Of a stretch of 44,493 nt of DNA, positions 14,994 through 23,418 are shown one piece after another. A program made the translations under genes and the position numbers. This DNA comes from Myxococcales bacterium. Its GTDB lineage: Bacteria > Lernaellota > Lernaellaia > Lernaellales > Lernaellaceae. Each line of letters starts with the position of its first letter. Position 1 is the stretch's first letter. The notes under the pieces are model-generated. The model did no database searches. It was not told the origin of the DNA and worked only from the letters and a program-made list of their open reading frames with translations. Where the stretch lies: NCBI GenBank assembly GCA_012517325.1, contig JAAYVF010000059.1, forward strand, positions 1 through 44,493, in the 5' to 3' direction.

Positions 14994-15553
14994 TGACCCA
15001 TGATTGGAAGCACCTTTATCAAAAGAGCCAAGAGCCAGCCGCGGCCTGCTCCGAGGCGGACGGCCCCGATTCGCTCGCCTATTCGCCGCGGGTGTTGGAT
15101 CATTTCCTCAACCCGCGCAATGTCGGCCGGGTCGAGCACTGGGATGGCCTGGGTTGTTTTGGCGATCCGTCTTGTGGCGATTCGTTGGAAATGACCCTGC
15201 GGCTGGAAGGCGACCGGATCGTCGAAATCGGCTTTCTGGTTTACGGCTGCGCGGGCGTCATCGCCACCAGCAGCATGGTGACGGAATTGGCGAAGGGCCG
15301 GACGCTCGCCGAGGCCGCCTGCCTCACGGATGAAGAGGTAATCCACGCGCTGGACGGATTGCCGGAAGCCAAACAGCATTGTTCCCTTTTGGGCATCCAG
15401 GCGCTGCGGTTGGCCATCATCGACACGATGGTCATGCGCCAATGCCTCCAGGAAGGGTTGGTGCAAAGCGCGCAAGAATATCGCGCCAAGCGACAAGAGG
15501 GACGGTTGCAATACGACCCGAATCTGTTGTTGAAGGACGACCTAATCGAATGA
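14993..15553 (+). CDS. IscU/NifU-like Fe-S cluster scaffold protein
   Basis: A 186-residue protein with an IscU-type domain (about 30-150). The three cluster-ligand cysteines of IscU are conserved: C61 in SCGDSLE with the adjacent Asp, C86 in YGCAGVIATSS and C130 in KQHCSLLG. A short N-terminal extension with one cysteine and a C-terminal tail are added. Lying between two MinD-ferredoxin genes, with 1-4 bp overlaps on both sides, it probably supplies or accepts clusters from them. There is no cysteine desulfurase gene nearby. Confidence 0.88.
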   Translation: MTHDWKHLYQKSQEPAAACSEADGPDSLAYSPRVLDHFLNPRNVGRVEHWDGLGCFGDPSCGDSLEMTLRLEGDRIVEIGFLVYGCAGVIATSSMVTELAKGRTLAEAACLTDEEVIHALDGLPEAKQHCSLLGIQALRLAIIDTMVMRQCLQEGLVQSAQEYRAKRQEGRLQYDPNLLLKDDLIE

Positions 15554-16416
15554 AACAACTGGCGATCGTCAGCGGCAAGGGCGGAACGGGCAAGACCAGT
15601 TTGACCGCGGCGATTGCCGCCTTGGCTCAGCCCACCGTCACCGCCGATTGCGACGTGGACGCGGCAGACCTCCATTTGATCTTGAGGCCCGAGACAAAGG
15701 CCGCCCACGAACTCGAAGGCGGGTTCAAGGCCTGTCTCGATAAAAAGCGTTGCCTCCTGTGCGGCCAATGCGCGGCCCTGTGCCGATACGGCGCGATCAG
15801 TGAAGACATCCGCGTGGACGCATTCGAATGCGAGGGGTGCGGCGTCTGCGCCGATCACTGTCCCGTCCAGGCCATCACCCTAACGCGGCAAAAAGCCGGA
15901 GACTGGTTTGAATCGGAAACCCGGTTTGGGCCGATGGTTCATGCGCGATTGGGCATCGCACAAGAGAATTCCGGCAAGCTGGTGGCGCGGATCCGCAATC
16001 GCGCCCGGGAGATCGCGGCGGAACGGAACCTTTCCTTGCTGCTCATCGATGGCCCGCCGGGGATCGGCTGCCCGGTCATTTCCGCGGTCACCGGGGTGGA
16101 TCTGGTCCTGGCGATCACGGAGCCGACACCTTCAGGAATTCACGATTTACGCCGGGTCCTGGAACTTACCCGCCACTTCCGCATTCCCGTCGGCGTTTGC
16201 GTCAATAAAGCCGATCTGAACCCCGAGCAAACCAAGGCGGTAGCCACCCTCGCGCCAACGGAAGGCGCCGCCTATCTGGGCGCCATCCCCTTCGACAACA
16301 TCGTGACCAGAGCCATGATCGCCGGGAAAAGCTTACCCGAGTTCGGCGACCATCCCGTCACGGCGGCAATCGTTCAAATTTGGCAACGTGTGGAGAGGAT
16401 GCTCCATGACCGATAA
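15550..16416 (+). CDS. MinD-type P-loop ATPase with inserted ferredoxin domain (2)
   Basis: A 288-residue paralogue of the protein at 14139-14993. Walker A SGKGGTGKTS is at 8-17, ferredoxin cysteines are C68, C71, C74, C78 and C94, C97, C100, C104, and the switch region is DGPPGIGCPV. The two proteins probably form a heterodimer, as in other pairs of this family. It starts inside the stop of the scaffold gene (ATGA), and its end overlaps the radical SAM gene by 11 bp. Confidence 0.88.
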   Translation: MKQLAIVSGKGGTGKTSLTAAIAALAQPTVTADCDVDAADLHLILRPETKAAHELEGGFKACLDKKRCLLCGQCAALCRYGAISEDIRVDAFECEGCGVCADHCPVQAITLTRQKAGDWFESETRFGPMVHARLGIAQENSGKLVARIRNRAREIAAERNLSLLLIDGPPGIGCPVISAVTGVDLVLAITEPTPSGIHDLRRVLELTRHFRIPVGVCVNKADLNPEQTKAVATLAPTEGAAYLGAIPFDNIVTRAMIAGKSLPEFGDHPVTAAIVQIWQRVERMLHDR

Positions 16417-17407
16417 CCAGGATAGGGAAACGGCAGTCGCGGAAGTAGGGGCGCTTTTCGGCCCCGTTCCCTCGCGCCGGTTGGGGCTTTCCCTGGGGAT
16501 CGACGTCGTCCCTCACAAAACTTGCAGTTACGATTGCGTTTATTGCGAAGTCGGGAAAACAACCCATCATACCCTCTGCCGAAAATCCTATCTCCCCGAG
16601 GATGAAATCATTGCCCAGCTTGATCGGTTTTTTTCGGAAAACCATGGTCCGCTCGACTTCGTCACTTTTTCAGGCTCGGGTGAACCGACGCTGAACCTGG
16701 CCTTGGGCAAATTCATACAACGCGTCAAATCGATTACCACAACCCCCATCGCCGTCCTTACCAACGGCTCCCTTCTCACCGATGCGCAAGTACGCAAAGA
16801 CCTTTCTTCCGCGGACTTGGTCATGCCTTCGTTGGACACGGTTCGAGCTTCCACCTTTGAACGCCTCAACAATCCGGCGTCAGGATTGCGGATCGCCGAT
16901 ATCGCTCAGGGATTACGGAATTTCGTCGAAGACTTCACCGGCCGGTGTTGGGTGGAGGTGCTTCTGGTCAAAGGGATCAATGATTCGCCGGCCGAGATCG
17001 AGGCGTTGACCGACACCCTGGCCTGGATCGCTCCGGAAAAAGTACAACTGACCACAGTGTACCGCCCCTCCAGAACCGCCGGCGTGGAACCGGTCGATCC
17101 CGCATCGCTGGAAAATATCGCCCATAATCTGGCGGCCCGGGTCAACGTGGAAATCGTTGGCGATTTTTCCACGACCCACCACTTGGATGGACTGGAAAAA
17201 ACGCATCTTCGGATTGCCACCATGCTCCGCATTCGTCCCATGACCTTGGAAGAGCTTACAATGGCGACCGGACTGAGAACCGCGGAAATGACCAAACTGC
17301 TGGCTCTTCTCGCGCAAACGGGGACCATCGTCGAGATCCGCTTCAAGAATCGGCAATACTTTACTCTTTCGGCCCGATCCGGAGTAAACGATCATGCCGC
17401 CCCTTGA
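16406..17407 (+). CDS. Radical SAM protein with C-terminal winged helix
   Basis: A 333-residue enzyme with the radical SAM cluster motif C40-xxx-C44-xx-C47 preceded by FGPVPSRRLGLSLGIDV, typical of the COG0731 group. The SAM-binding GSGEPTLN follows. The last 65 residues resemble a winged-helix domain (MTLEELTMATGLRTAEM). Homologues sit in NifX/MinD-ferredoxin clusters; the reaction is unknown. GAGAGG precedes the ATG at 16406, chosen over an ATG at 16388. Confidence 0.87.
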   Translation: MTDNQDRETAVAEVGALFGPVPSRRLGLSLGIDVVPHKTCSYDCVYCEVGKTTHHTLCRKSYLPEDEIIAQLDRFFSENHGPLDFVTFSGSGEPTLNLALGKFIQRVKSITTTPIAVLTNGSLLTDAQVRKDLSSADLVMPSLDTVRASTFERLNNPASGLRIADIAQGLRNFVEDFTGRCWVEVLLVKGINDSPAEIEALTDTLAWIAPEKVQLTTVYRPSRTAGVEPVDPASLENIAHNLAARVNVEIVGDFSTTHHLDGLEKTHLRIATMLRIRPMTLEELTMATGLRTAEMTKLLALLAQTGTIVEIRFKNRQYFTLSARSGVNDHAAP

Positions 17408-17611
17408 GCGCGAAAGCCCGCCAGACACTGCCCGGTTCGCGCGCCTTGTATGGAAAGGCGGGAATGCACCACCGCGCCCCCGCCTTGGTCGTCAAAGCGC
17501 CGCTCAACCACGGGCCGGGCGATCTCACCAAGCCACGTGCCGCAGCAGAACCGGGGGCTGGCCACTCCCCAAGGAAGCGCCGCGGTCAATGAAAGGAAAC
17601 GAGGAAAACCA
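17408..17611. other. Gap within the cofactor cluster
   Basis: No convincing gene is seen in these 204 bases. Several frames are open because of the high GC content, but none has a ribosome-binding site or a recognisable motif. The segment is the largest break in the cluster before position 19716 and could hold an internal promoter; I saw no clear one. Confidence 0.3.
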
Positions 17612-17971
17612 ATGAAAATCGCCATTCCAACATCCGGCACGGATCTGAACGCGCCGCTGGACGCCCGTTTCGGTCGGGCGAAGTATTTCCTCATTTACGA
17701 CACGGAGACAAAGGAAACGACGGTCATCGAGAACCTTCAAAATCTCAATGCCGCCCAGGGCGCGGGTATTCAATCCGGGCAGACCATTGTTCGGGCGGGT
17801 GCCCAGGTGGTGTTGGCCGGACATTGCGGACCGAAAGCGTTCGCCGTGCTCGCGGCGGCCGGAATCAATGTGTTTTTGGCGACTTCCGGAAGCGTCGGCT
17901 CGGCCGTCGACGCCTTTCTAGCCGGCAAATTAACCGCGATGGATTCAGCCGATGTCGAAGGACATTGGTAA
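17612..17971 (+). CDS. NifX-like dinitrogenase iron-molybdenum cofactor family protein (2)
   Basis: A 119-residue single-domain DIM protein: MKIAIPTSGTDLNAPLDARF at the N-terminus, a VVLAGHCGPKAFAVLAAAGI core and a short acidic C-terminus. The His-Cys in AGHCGPKA is the best candidate for a metal or cofactor ligand. GAGGAAAACCA lies before the ATG at 17612; upstream in-frame starts lack a site. It precedes the Mrp-DIM fusion by 29 bp. Confidence 0.87.
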   Translation: MKIAIPTSGTDLNAPLDARFGRAKYFLIYDTETKETTVIENLQNLNAAQGAGIQSGQTIVRAGAQVVLAGHCGPKAFAVLAAAGINVFLATSGSVGSAVDAFLAGKLTAMDSADVEGHW

Positions 17972-18000
17972 ACCACTTTTTTATCCAGGAGGCTGACAAC

Positions 18001-19236
18001 ATGCCACATTCATGCGGACACGGTGATCAAGCAGACCAAGCGCGCGGAGAACTTGAATCCAGAATGCAAGAATCGCTTGCTAAAATTCGTCATAAGCTTT
18101 TAGTCATGAGCGGGAAAGGCGGTGTCGGTAAAAGCACGGTTGCGGCGAACATTGCCGTGGCGCTGGCGAACCGTGGTTTGAAAACCGGACTGCTGGATGT
18201 GGATCTTCACGGACCCAGTATTCCGCAGATGCTGGGACTGACCGGCTTTCCCGTGGAAAGCGATGGCGACAAGGTGATGCCGCTCTCCTACAACGAACAT
18301 CTTTCGGTCCTGTCCATGGGCAGTTTTCTACCGAACCAGGACGAAGCGGTGATCTGGCGCGGGCCCCTCAAGATCGGTGCGATTCGCCAGTTCCTCGGCG
18401 ACGCGAATTGGGGCGAACTCGATTTCCTGGTCGTCGACTCTCCTCCCGGCACCGGCGACGAGCCGCTTACCGTGGCACAGGATATGCCCGGGGTGCGCGC
18501 CATAGTCGTTACCACGCCGCAGGAGGTGTCGCTTGCCGACGTTCGCAAGTCGATCAATTTCTGCCTCAAGGTCGGGATGCCGATTGTCGGTGTGATTGAA
18601 AACATGAGCGGGTACGTGTGCTCGAAGTGCGGCAACACCGAGGATCTTTTCGGCTCCGGCGGCGGCGAAAAAATGGCCCGGGCAATGCAAGTTCCGTTCC
18701 TTGGCAAAATCCCCATCGACCGCAAGATCGTCGAATCGGGCGAAAAAGGACGGCCTCTGATGGAGGACGGCCAGGAATCTCCGGCGGCGGTCGCCTATGG
18801 AAAGATCGTTGAGGAAATCGTGGAAAGGATCGTGCAGCATCCGCAGGCAATGCCGGAAACCGCGATCAAACAACAAACCGCCGCGTCAAAAAAAGATGGC
18901 GTCATGCGGATCGCGGTGCCGACGGCGGCAGGCGTTTTGTGCGCTCACTTCGGTCATTGCGAGCGCTTCGCATTGCTCACGGTGGATGGCGGAAAAATCG
19001 TCGATCTATCCTGGCTTACGCCCCCGCCCCATGAACCGGGCGTGATCCCCAAATGGCTGTCGCAGCAAGGCGCGAATGTGATCATCGCCGGGGGTATGGG
19101 CAGTCGCGCGCAAGGGCTTTTCAACCAGTATGGGATTAAGGTCCTGGTCGGCGCGTCCAACCTCTCGCCCGAAGCGCTCGTCGATCAATACCTCTCCGGA
19201 ACCCTGCAAACCGGGGAAAACGTCTGCGATCACTAA
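18001..19236 (+). CDS. Mrp/NBP35-type Fe-S ATPase fused to a NifX-like domain
   Basis: A 411-residue protein. The N-terminal Cys/His-rich head is MPHSCGHG. An Mrp/ApbC ATPase (about 30-285) carries the deviant Walker A SGKGGVGKS at 37-45 and the Fe-S-binding pair C-SK-C in GYVCSKCGN. A linker follows, and then a complete DIM domain from about residue 302 (MRIAVPTAAGVLCAHFGHCERF region). Mrp proteins bind and transfer 4Fe-4S clusters. Fusion to the NifX-like domain points to direct hand-over of a cluster or cofactor. AGGAGG lies 8 bases before the ATG. Confidence 0.9.
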   Translation: MPHSCGHGDQADQARGELESRMQESLAKIRHKLLVMSGKGGVGKSTVAANIAVALANRGLKTGLLDVDLHGPSIPQMLGLTGFPVESDGDKVMPLSYNEHLSVLSMGSFLPNQDEAVIWRGPLKIGAIRQFLGDANWGELDFLVVDSPPGTGDEPLTVAQDMPGVRAIVVTTPQEVSLADVRKSINFCLKVGMPIVGVIENMSGYVCSKCGNTEDLFGSGGGEKMARAMQVPFLGKIPIDRKIVESGEKGRPLMEDGQESPAAVAYGKIVEEIVERIVQHPQAMPETAIKQQTAASKKDGVMRIAVPTAAGVLCAHFGHCERFALLTVDGGKIVDLSWLTPPPHEPGVIPKWLSQQGANVIIAGGMGSRAQGLFNQYGIKVLVGASNLSPEALVDQYLSGTLQTGENVCDH

Positions 19237-19257
19237 ACCTTAACGGAGGATTCGAAA

Positions 19258-19716
19258 GTGAGACAAAGCACTATCTTGTTATTGGTCACGCTTTGCGCGG
19301 TCCTGGTTTTTGCGACGACGACACTGGGACAAGGTCGCGGTCAGGGGCGTGGCAGCCAGGGCTGGGGAATAAAAGCCGAATACCAGCGGCTCTTCGATCC
19401 GACAACACTCACGACCATCCAGGGCGAAGTCCTGGCTATTGAAAACTTTATTCCGCGCAAAGGCATGGGACAAGGAATGCACCTGAAACTCAAAACAGGA
19501 CAGGACACGATTTCGGTTCACCTTGGTCCGGCATGGTTCCTCGAAAACCAGGATATCGTGATTGCCATGAAAGACGTGATTACAGTAACGGGATCGAAAA
19601 TCGTTTTTGATGGCGCGTCAGCCATTATCGCCTCGGAAGTCACAAAGGGGGATCAAGTTCTAGTTTTACATGACAAAAACGGGATTCCCGCATGGGCGGG
19701 ATGGCGCAATAAGTAA
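19258..19716 (+). CDS. Small exported protein of unknown function
   Basis: A 152-residue protein with a signal peptide (about 1-24) and a Gly/Gln/Arg-rich stretch (25-37). The compact domain contains alternating hydrophobic strands (TTIQGEVLAIENF, VHLGPAWFLEN, DVITVTGSKIVF), suggestive of an OB-like fold. I do not recognise a specific family. The start is a GTG preceded by GGAGG. It ends the tightly spaced part of the cofactor cluster, 21 bp after the Mrp fusion gene. Confidence 0.75.
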   Translation: MRQSTILLLVTLCAVLVFATTTLGQGRGQGRGSQGWGIKAEYQRLFDPTTLTTIQGEVLAIENFIPRKGMGQGMHLKLKTGQDTISVHLGPAWFLENQDIVIAMKDVITVTGSKIVFDGASAIIASEVTKGDQVLVLHDKNGIPAWAGWRNK

Positions 19717-19831
19717 CAGCATCCTTTCTGGCGGGGTCACTTGATAGCATCGTTAGAAGGACACCAGGCCATGGGGATTGTTGAGCGCTTGGGTTGACAC
19801 CAACTATCAAACGCAATGACGGAGGACTATC

Positions 19832-20530
19832 ATGAACGAACCGAAAACCACTGACATCTCGATGCCACGTGTTCCTTTAATTGGGGAAAAGGCGCCGTCA
19901 TTCAAGGCGACCACGACCCAAGGCGAAATCACCTTTCCCGATGACTACAAGGGAAAATGGGTGATTCTTTTCAGCCATCCGGCCGACTTCACGCCTGTCT
20001 GCACCACGGAGTTTATGACCTTCGCGACCATGCAGGACGAGCTGAAGGCGCTGAATTGCGAATTGATCGGCCTGTCTATCGATTCGCACTACAGCCATAT
20101 TGCCTGGTTGCGAACGATCAAGGAGAAGATCGAGTACAAGGGAATGAAAAATGTGGAGGTCACGTTTCCGCTCATCGCTGATATAAAGATGGACGTGGCC
20201 AAAGCATTCGGCATGGTGCAGCCGGGCGCGAGCGACACCCAGGCCGTTCGGGCCGTGTTCTATATCGACCCCGACAGCAAGATTCGTGCGTTGATCTACT
20301 ACCCGCTCTCCAACGGTCGTAACTTCGATGAAATCAAACGCCTGCTTATCGCCATGCAGACGTCGGACAAGCATAAAGTGGCCACGCCTGCCGACTGGCG
20401 ACCGGGCGATGACGTAATCGTCCCGCCGCCGGGATCTTGCGGTTTGGCCAAGGAGCGTATGGAGAAGCCAGACCCCGACACCTACTGTCTTGACTGGTTC
20501 ATCTGCTTCAAGAAATTGAAGAATGTGTGA
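19832..20530 (+). CDS. Peroxiredoxin of the archaeal Prx6 type
   Basis: A 232-residue thiol peroxidase that reduces hydrogen peroxide and organic hydroperoxides. The peroxidatic C57 is in DFTPVCTTE. The C-terminus carries C203 and the C219-LDWFI-C225 motif, which matches the resolving-cysteine arrangement of archaeal Prx6 enzymes and not typical AhpC. GGAGG precedes the ATG by 8 bases. It leads a second group of co-oriented genes, separated by 115 bp from the exported protein. The gap holds a TTGACA at 19797-19802 without a convincing -10 box. Confidence 0.92.
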   Translation: MNEPKTTDISMPRVPLIGEKAPSFKATTTQGEITFPDDYKGKWVILFSHPADFTPVCTTEFMTFATMQDELKALNCELIGLSIDSHYSHIAWLRTIKEKIEYKGMKNVEVTFPLIADIKMDVAKAFGMVQPGASDTQAVRAVFYIDPDSKIRALIYYPLSNGRNFDEIKRLLIAMQTSDKHKVATPADWRPGDDVIVPPPGSCGLAKERMEKPDPDTYCLDWFICFKKLKNV

Positions 20531-21182
20531 TTCTAAGCCCAAGCTGAGCCCGCATGAGCGGCTGAAAGCCTTCCATGCGAGGAACCTGCAATACCTGCAT
20601 CTAGGTTATGATCGTGCAAACGCCGCTCGCTTCGTGGTCCGCGCCGCTGGCGAACTGGCAGGGCCTGCTCTCGATATCGGTACTGGCAAGGGATTCTGCG
20701 CCATCGAACTCGCGCGGATGGGCATGACTGTCGTTTCCATCGACGTGGATGCCGAAGAACAAGAAGTGGCCACTCTTCTCGCCGAGGAAGCGGGGGTCGG
20801 TGACCGCATCCGCTTCGTTCATGGCAATGCCGCGCATTTACCGTATCCGGACGGTTACTTCGGCTGTGCCGCAATGATGGATGCGCTGCATCACCTCGAT
20901 GAACCAAGTCCTGTATTTCGCGAAATGGCACGGGTGGTCAAGGATGGAGGGCTCATCATCATCGCGGACTTCGATGAAAAGGGTTTCGATCTCTTGTCTC
21001 GCGTTCATCGCGCGGAAGGACACGATCACCCGAGAACAGCGGCGACCTTGATCCTAGCCCAGGATGAATTGCTCAGGGCCGGTTTCCAGGAAATGGCACG
21101 GACGACTAGTTGTCTGCACGACGTCATCGTGCTGCTCAGGAAGCCCCGCAACACACCGGAGTCCGCCAAAAGGAGTGTGTAG
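20523..21182 (+). CDS. Class I SAM-dependent methyltransferase
   Basis: A 219-residue methyltransferase. Motif I is ALDIGTGKGFCAIELA (about 49-64), with an acidic residue at the end of beta-2 in VSIDVD, and AAMMDALHHLDEP resembles the UbiE/MenG group. The substrate is unknown. It overlaps the peroxiredoxin gene by 8 bp and is followed by a GTG-started gene after one base, so it belongs to the same operon. Confidence 0.85.
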   Translation: MCDSKPKLSPHERLKAFHARNLQYLHLGYDRANAARFVVRAAGELAGPALDIGTGKGFCAIELARMGMTVVSIDVDAEEQEVATLLAEEAGVGDRIRFVHGNAAHLPYPDGYFGCAAMMDALHHLDEPSPVFREMARVVKDGGLIIIADFDEKGFDLLSRVHRAEGHDHPRTAATLILAQDELLRAGFQEMARTTSCLHDVIVLLRKPRNTPESAKRSV

Positions 21183-21183
21183 T

Positions 21184-22056
21184 GTGAAAATCACTGTCCT
21201 CGTTGAAAATTCGTCCGGATCGCTCGCAGGCATTGAGCCGGAGTTCGGACTATCTCTATACATCAAAAGCAGACAGACAACGATTTTGATGGATACCGGA
21301 GCGAGCGGCCTTTTTGCGATTAATGCCAATGCGATGGGGATCGACCTGGAGACCGTCGACTGGTTGGTGCTCTCCCACGGCCACTATGATCACGGTGGGG
21401 GTCTGGAAGCGTTCTTCCAGCGAAACCGCCGCGCCAAAGCCATCGTGAAACGAGGCGCCGACCAATCTTTCTATGGCAGCCTGATGCCCGGCTTGCCCGA
21501 TCTTCTTCATCGTTCAGGATTACTCACGCGTTACATTGGCCTGGACCCCAAGGTGCTCGGTCGCTTTTCTGAACGGATTCAGTGGATCGACGCGCCCATC
21601 AGTCTTGCTGCCGGCGTTCATGTGCTGACAAACATTCCTCATACCTATCCTCTAGCCAAAGGCAACCGCAATCTGCTGGTTCGACGTGGTGATCATTTCG
21701 CACCAGACGACTTTCGCCATGAACTATTGTTATTGGTAGAGGAAGACTCCGAGGCGGTCGTTTTTACAGGCTGCGCTCATTCCGGAGTGCTGAATATGCT
21801 GGACGCTGCGCACAGCTTCAAGCCTGACTGTCAGATCCGTTCGGTGGTTGGCGGGTTTCACTTGAACCTGCCTCGCTCCGAGAAAATGTCGGTTCCAGAG
21901 GATGAAGTTCGCAATTTGGCGACTGAACTTGGCCAACAAGTCACGGAAGCGATCCATACCGGTCACTGCACTGGCAGTGAGGCGTTCCAAGTCATGAAAG
22001 CCGAATTGGGTCCTCGGCTGCACGCCCTTCGCACCGGCGAGCAGTTCGAGGCGTGA
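21184..22056 (+). CDS. Metallo-beta-lactamase-fold hydrolase (COG1237, MptA/DHPS-like)
   Basis: A 290-residue protein. The metal site S-H65-G-H67-Y-D69-H70 is present, with additional histidines in GCAHSG, GGFHLN and IHTGHCTG. The group is annotated as 7,8-dihydropterin-6-yl-methyl aminobenzene-phosphate synthase-like in methanogens, but most bacterial members have no proven substrate. The start is the GTG at 21184, preceded by AGGAG, one base after the methyltransferase stop. Confidence 0.85.
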   Translation: MKITVLVENSSGSLAGIEPEFGLSLYIKSRQTTILMDTGASGLFAINANAMGIDLETVDWLVLSHGHYDHGGGLEAFFQRNRRAKAIVKRGADQSFYGSLMPGLPDLLHRSGLLTRYIGLDPKVLGRFSERIQWIDAPISLAAGVHVLTNIPHTYPLAKGNRNLLVRRGDHFAPDDFRHELLLLVEEDSEAVVFTGCAHSGVLNMLDAAHSFKPDCQIRSVVGGFHLNLPRSEKMSVPEDEVRNLATELGQQVTEAIHTGHCTGSEAFQVMKAELGPRLHALRTGEQFEA

Positions 22057-22139
22057 GAGATGCTACACAGGAATCTCTCCAATGCTCAGTGCTGACAAAC
22101 ATACGTTATACAAACTATGGTGTGACAAAGGGATCGAAA

Positions 22140-23342
22140 ATGAAAGGGAAGCAAAAAGGATTTACATCGACATTGGTGCATGCGGGAAACCAGAAGGACA
22201 AGTGCGGAAGTGTCGTGACGCCGATTTACCAGACTTCCACCTTTGCCTTTGAGAACTCGCGCCAGGGAGCCGATCGGTTTGCTGGTCGGTCGGAAGGTTA
22301 TATTTATACACGAATTGGCAACCCGACCATCCGCGCTCTGGAAGATTGCGTAGCTGCGCTTGAAGAAGGCGTCGGCGCCGTCGCCACAAGTTCGGGCATG
22401 GGTGCGGTGACTACCGCTTATCTTGCTTTGTTGAAAAGCGGCGACCACGTCGTCAGCACGGCCTCGGTCTACGGACCGTCGCGGACCTTGATGGAGCAGC
22501 ATCTGAAACGGTTTGGCGTTGTCGCCAGTTATGTGGACACCTCTGACCTCGAAAGCGTACGCTGTGCAATTCGGCCCGAGACTCGAATGGTCTATGTTGA
22601 AACGCCATCGAATCCGTTGATGCAGATCACCGACCTTCGCGCGGTGGCGGAACTTGCGCACGCCAATGACGCGGTGTTCGTGGTGGACAGCACTTTCGCC
22701 TCCCCCTACCTCCAGCGACCGCTGACGATGGGCGCGGACGTCGTGCTGCACTCGGTAACCAAGTTTATCAACGGCCACGCCGACGTAGTGGGCGGCATTC
22801 TCGTGGCATGCAACGATGAACTGCTGCGAAAACTGCGCCAGATGATGATTCTGACCGGCTGCAATATGGACCCGCATCAGGCTTTTTTGGTCCATCGTGG
22901 GATTAAGACGCTTTCCCTGCGAATCGAGCGTGCGCAGACTGCCGCCGGAATGATTGCGCGATGGCTCGAAGCCCGCAACGAGGTGGCCTGGGTCCGCTAC
23001 ATCGGCCTGCCAAGTCACCCACAACATGATCTTGCGCTTCAGCAAATGCGCGGTCCTGGAACGATGATCAGCTTCGAACTTAAGGGCGGTTTCCGCGCGG
23101 GCGAAGCGTTGATGAACCGGGTCGGACTCGCGGCCCTCGCGGTTTCTCTAGGCGGTGTTGAGTCTTTAATCGAGCATCCGGCTTCGATGACCCACTGCGG
23201 CGTGCCCACGGCAGAACGACAACAGGCTGGGATCAGCGACGGACTGGTCCGCTACTCGGTTGGGATCGAGGATCCCGATGATCTGATCGAAGACCTGCGG
23301 CAGGCCTTGGAAGATGGCTCCCTAGCGCCGAACGCCGAATAG
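22140..23342 (+). CDS. PLP-dependent trans-sulfuration enzyme, probably methionine gamma-lyase-like
   Basis: A 400-residue Cys/Met-metabolism PLP enzyme. The PLP lysine is K208 in SVTKFINGHAD. SSGMGA (85-90) and the Y-T-R-I-G-N-P-T block bind the cofactor phosphate. The C-terminal SLGGVESLIEHPASMTHC fits gamma-lyases. At the position of the methionine gamma-lyase Cys116 (after YG), Pro113 is present, so substrate specificity is uncertain. It could release methanethiol or hydrogen sulfide. The start at 22140 is preferred to one at 22053, which overlaps the upstream gene. Confidence 0.88.
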   Translation: MKGKQKGFTSTLVHAGNQKDKCGSVVTPIYQTSTFAFENSRQGADRFAGRSEGYIYTRIGNPTIRALEDCVAALEEGVGAVATSSGMGAVTTAYLALLKSGDHVVSTASVYGPSRTLMEQHLKRFGVVASYVDTSDLESVRCAIRPETRMVYVETPSNPLMQITDLRAVAELAHANDAVFVVDSTFASPYLQRPLTMGADVVLHSVTKFINGHADVVGGILVACNDELLRKLRQMMILTGCNMDPHQAFLVHRGIKTLSLRIERAQTAAGMIARWLEARNEVAWVRYIGLPSHPQHDLALQQMRGPGTMISFELKGGFRAGEALMNRVGLAALAVSLGGVESLIEHPASMTHCGVPTAERQQAGISDGLVRYSVGIEDPDDLIEDLRQALEDGSLAPNAE

Positions 23343-23418
23343 TCAGATGAACAAAGTGAGGTGCGCATCAGATGAGAGAGGTCAAGCACGATCTAGATTT
23401 CAAGGTCAAGGGAGTCGC

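Noticed and set aside
17394-17615. Several small frames in the gap before the second NifX-like gene
   Set aside because: No motif or ribosome-binding site; all frames are open by composition.
12527-19236. A nitrogen-fixation cluster
   Set aside because: NifX-like domains are present, but no nifH, nifD, nifK, nifE, nifN or nifB is seen. These families are widespread in non-diazotrophs.
22056-22139. A SAM riboswitch before the gamma-lyase
   Set aside because: A 7-bp inverted repeat (GAGAGAT/ATCTCTC) is present, but the conserved core and multi-helix layout of S-box RNAs are not.
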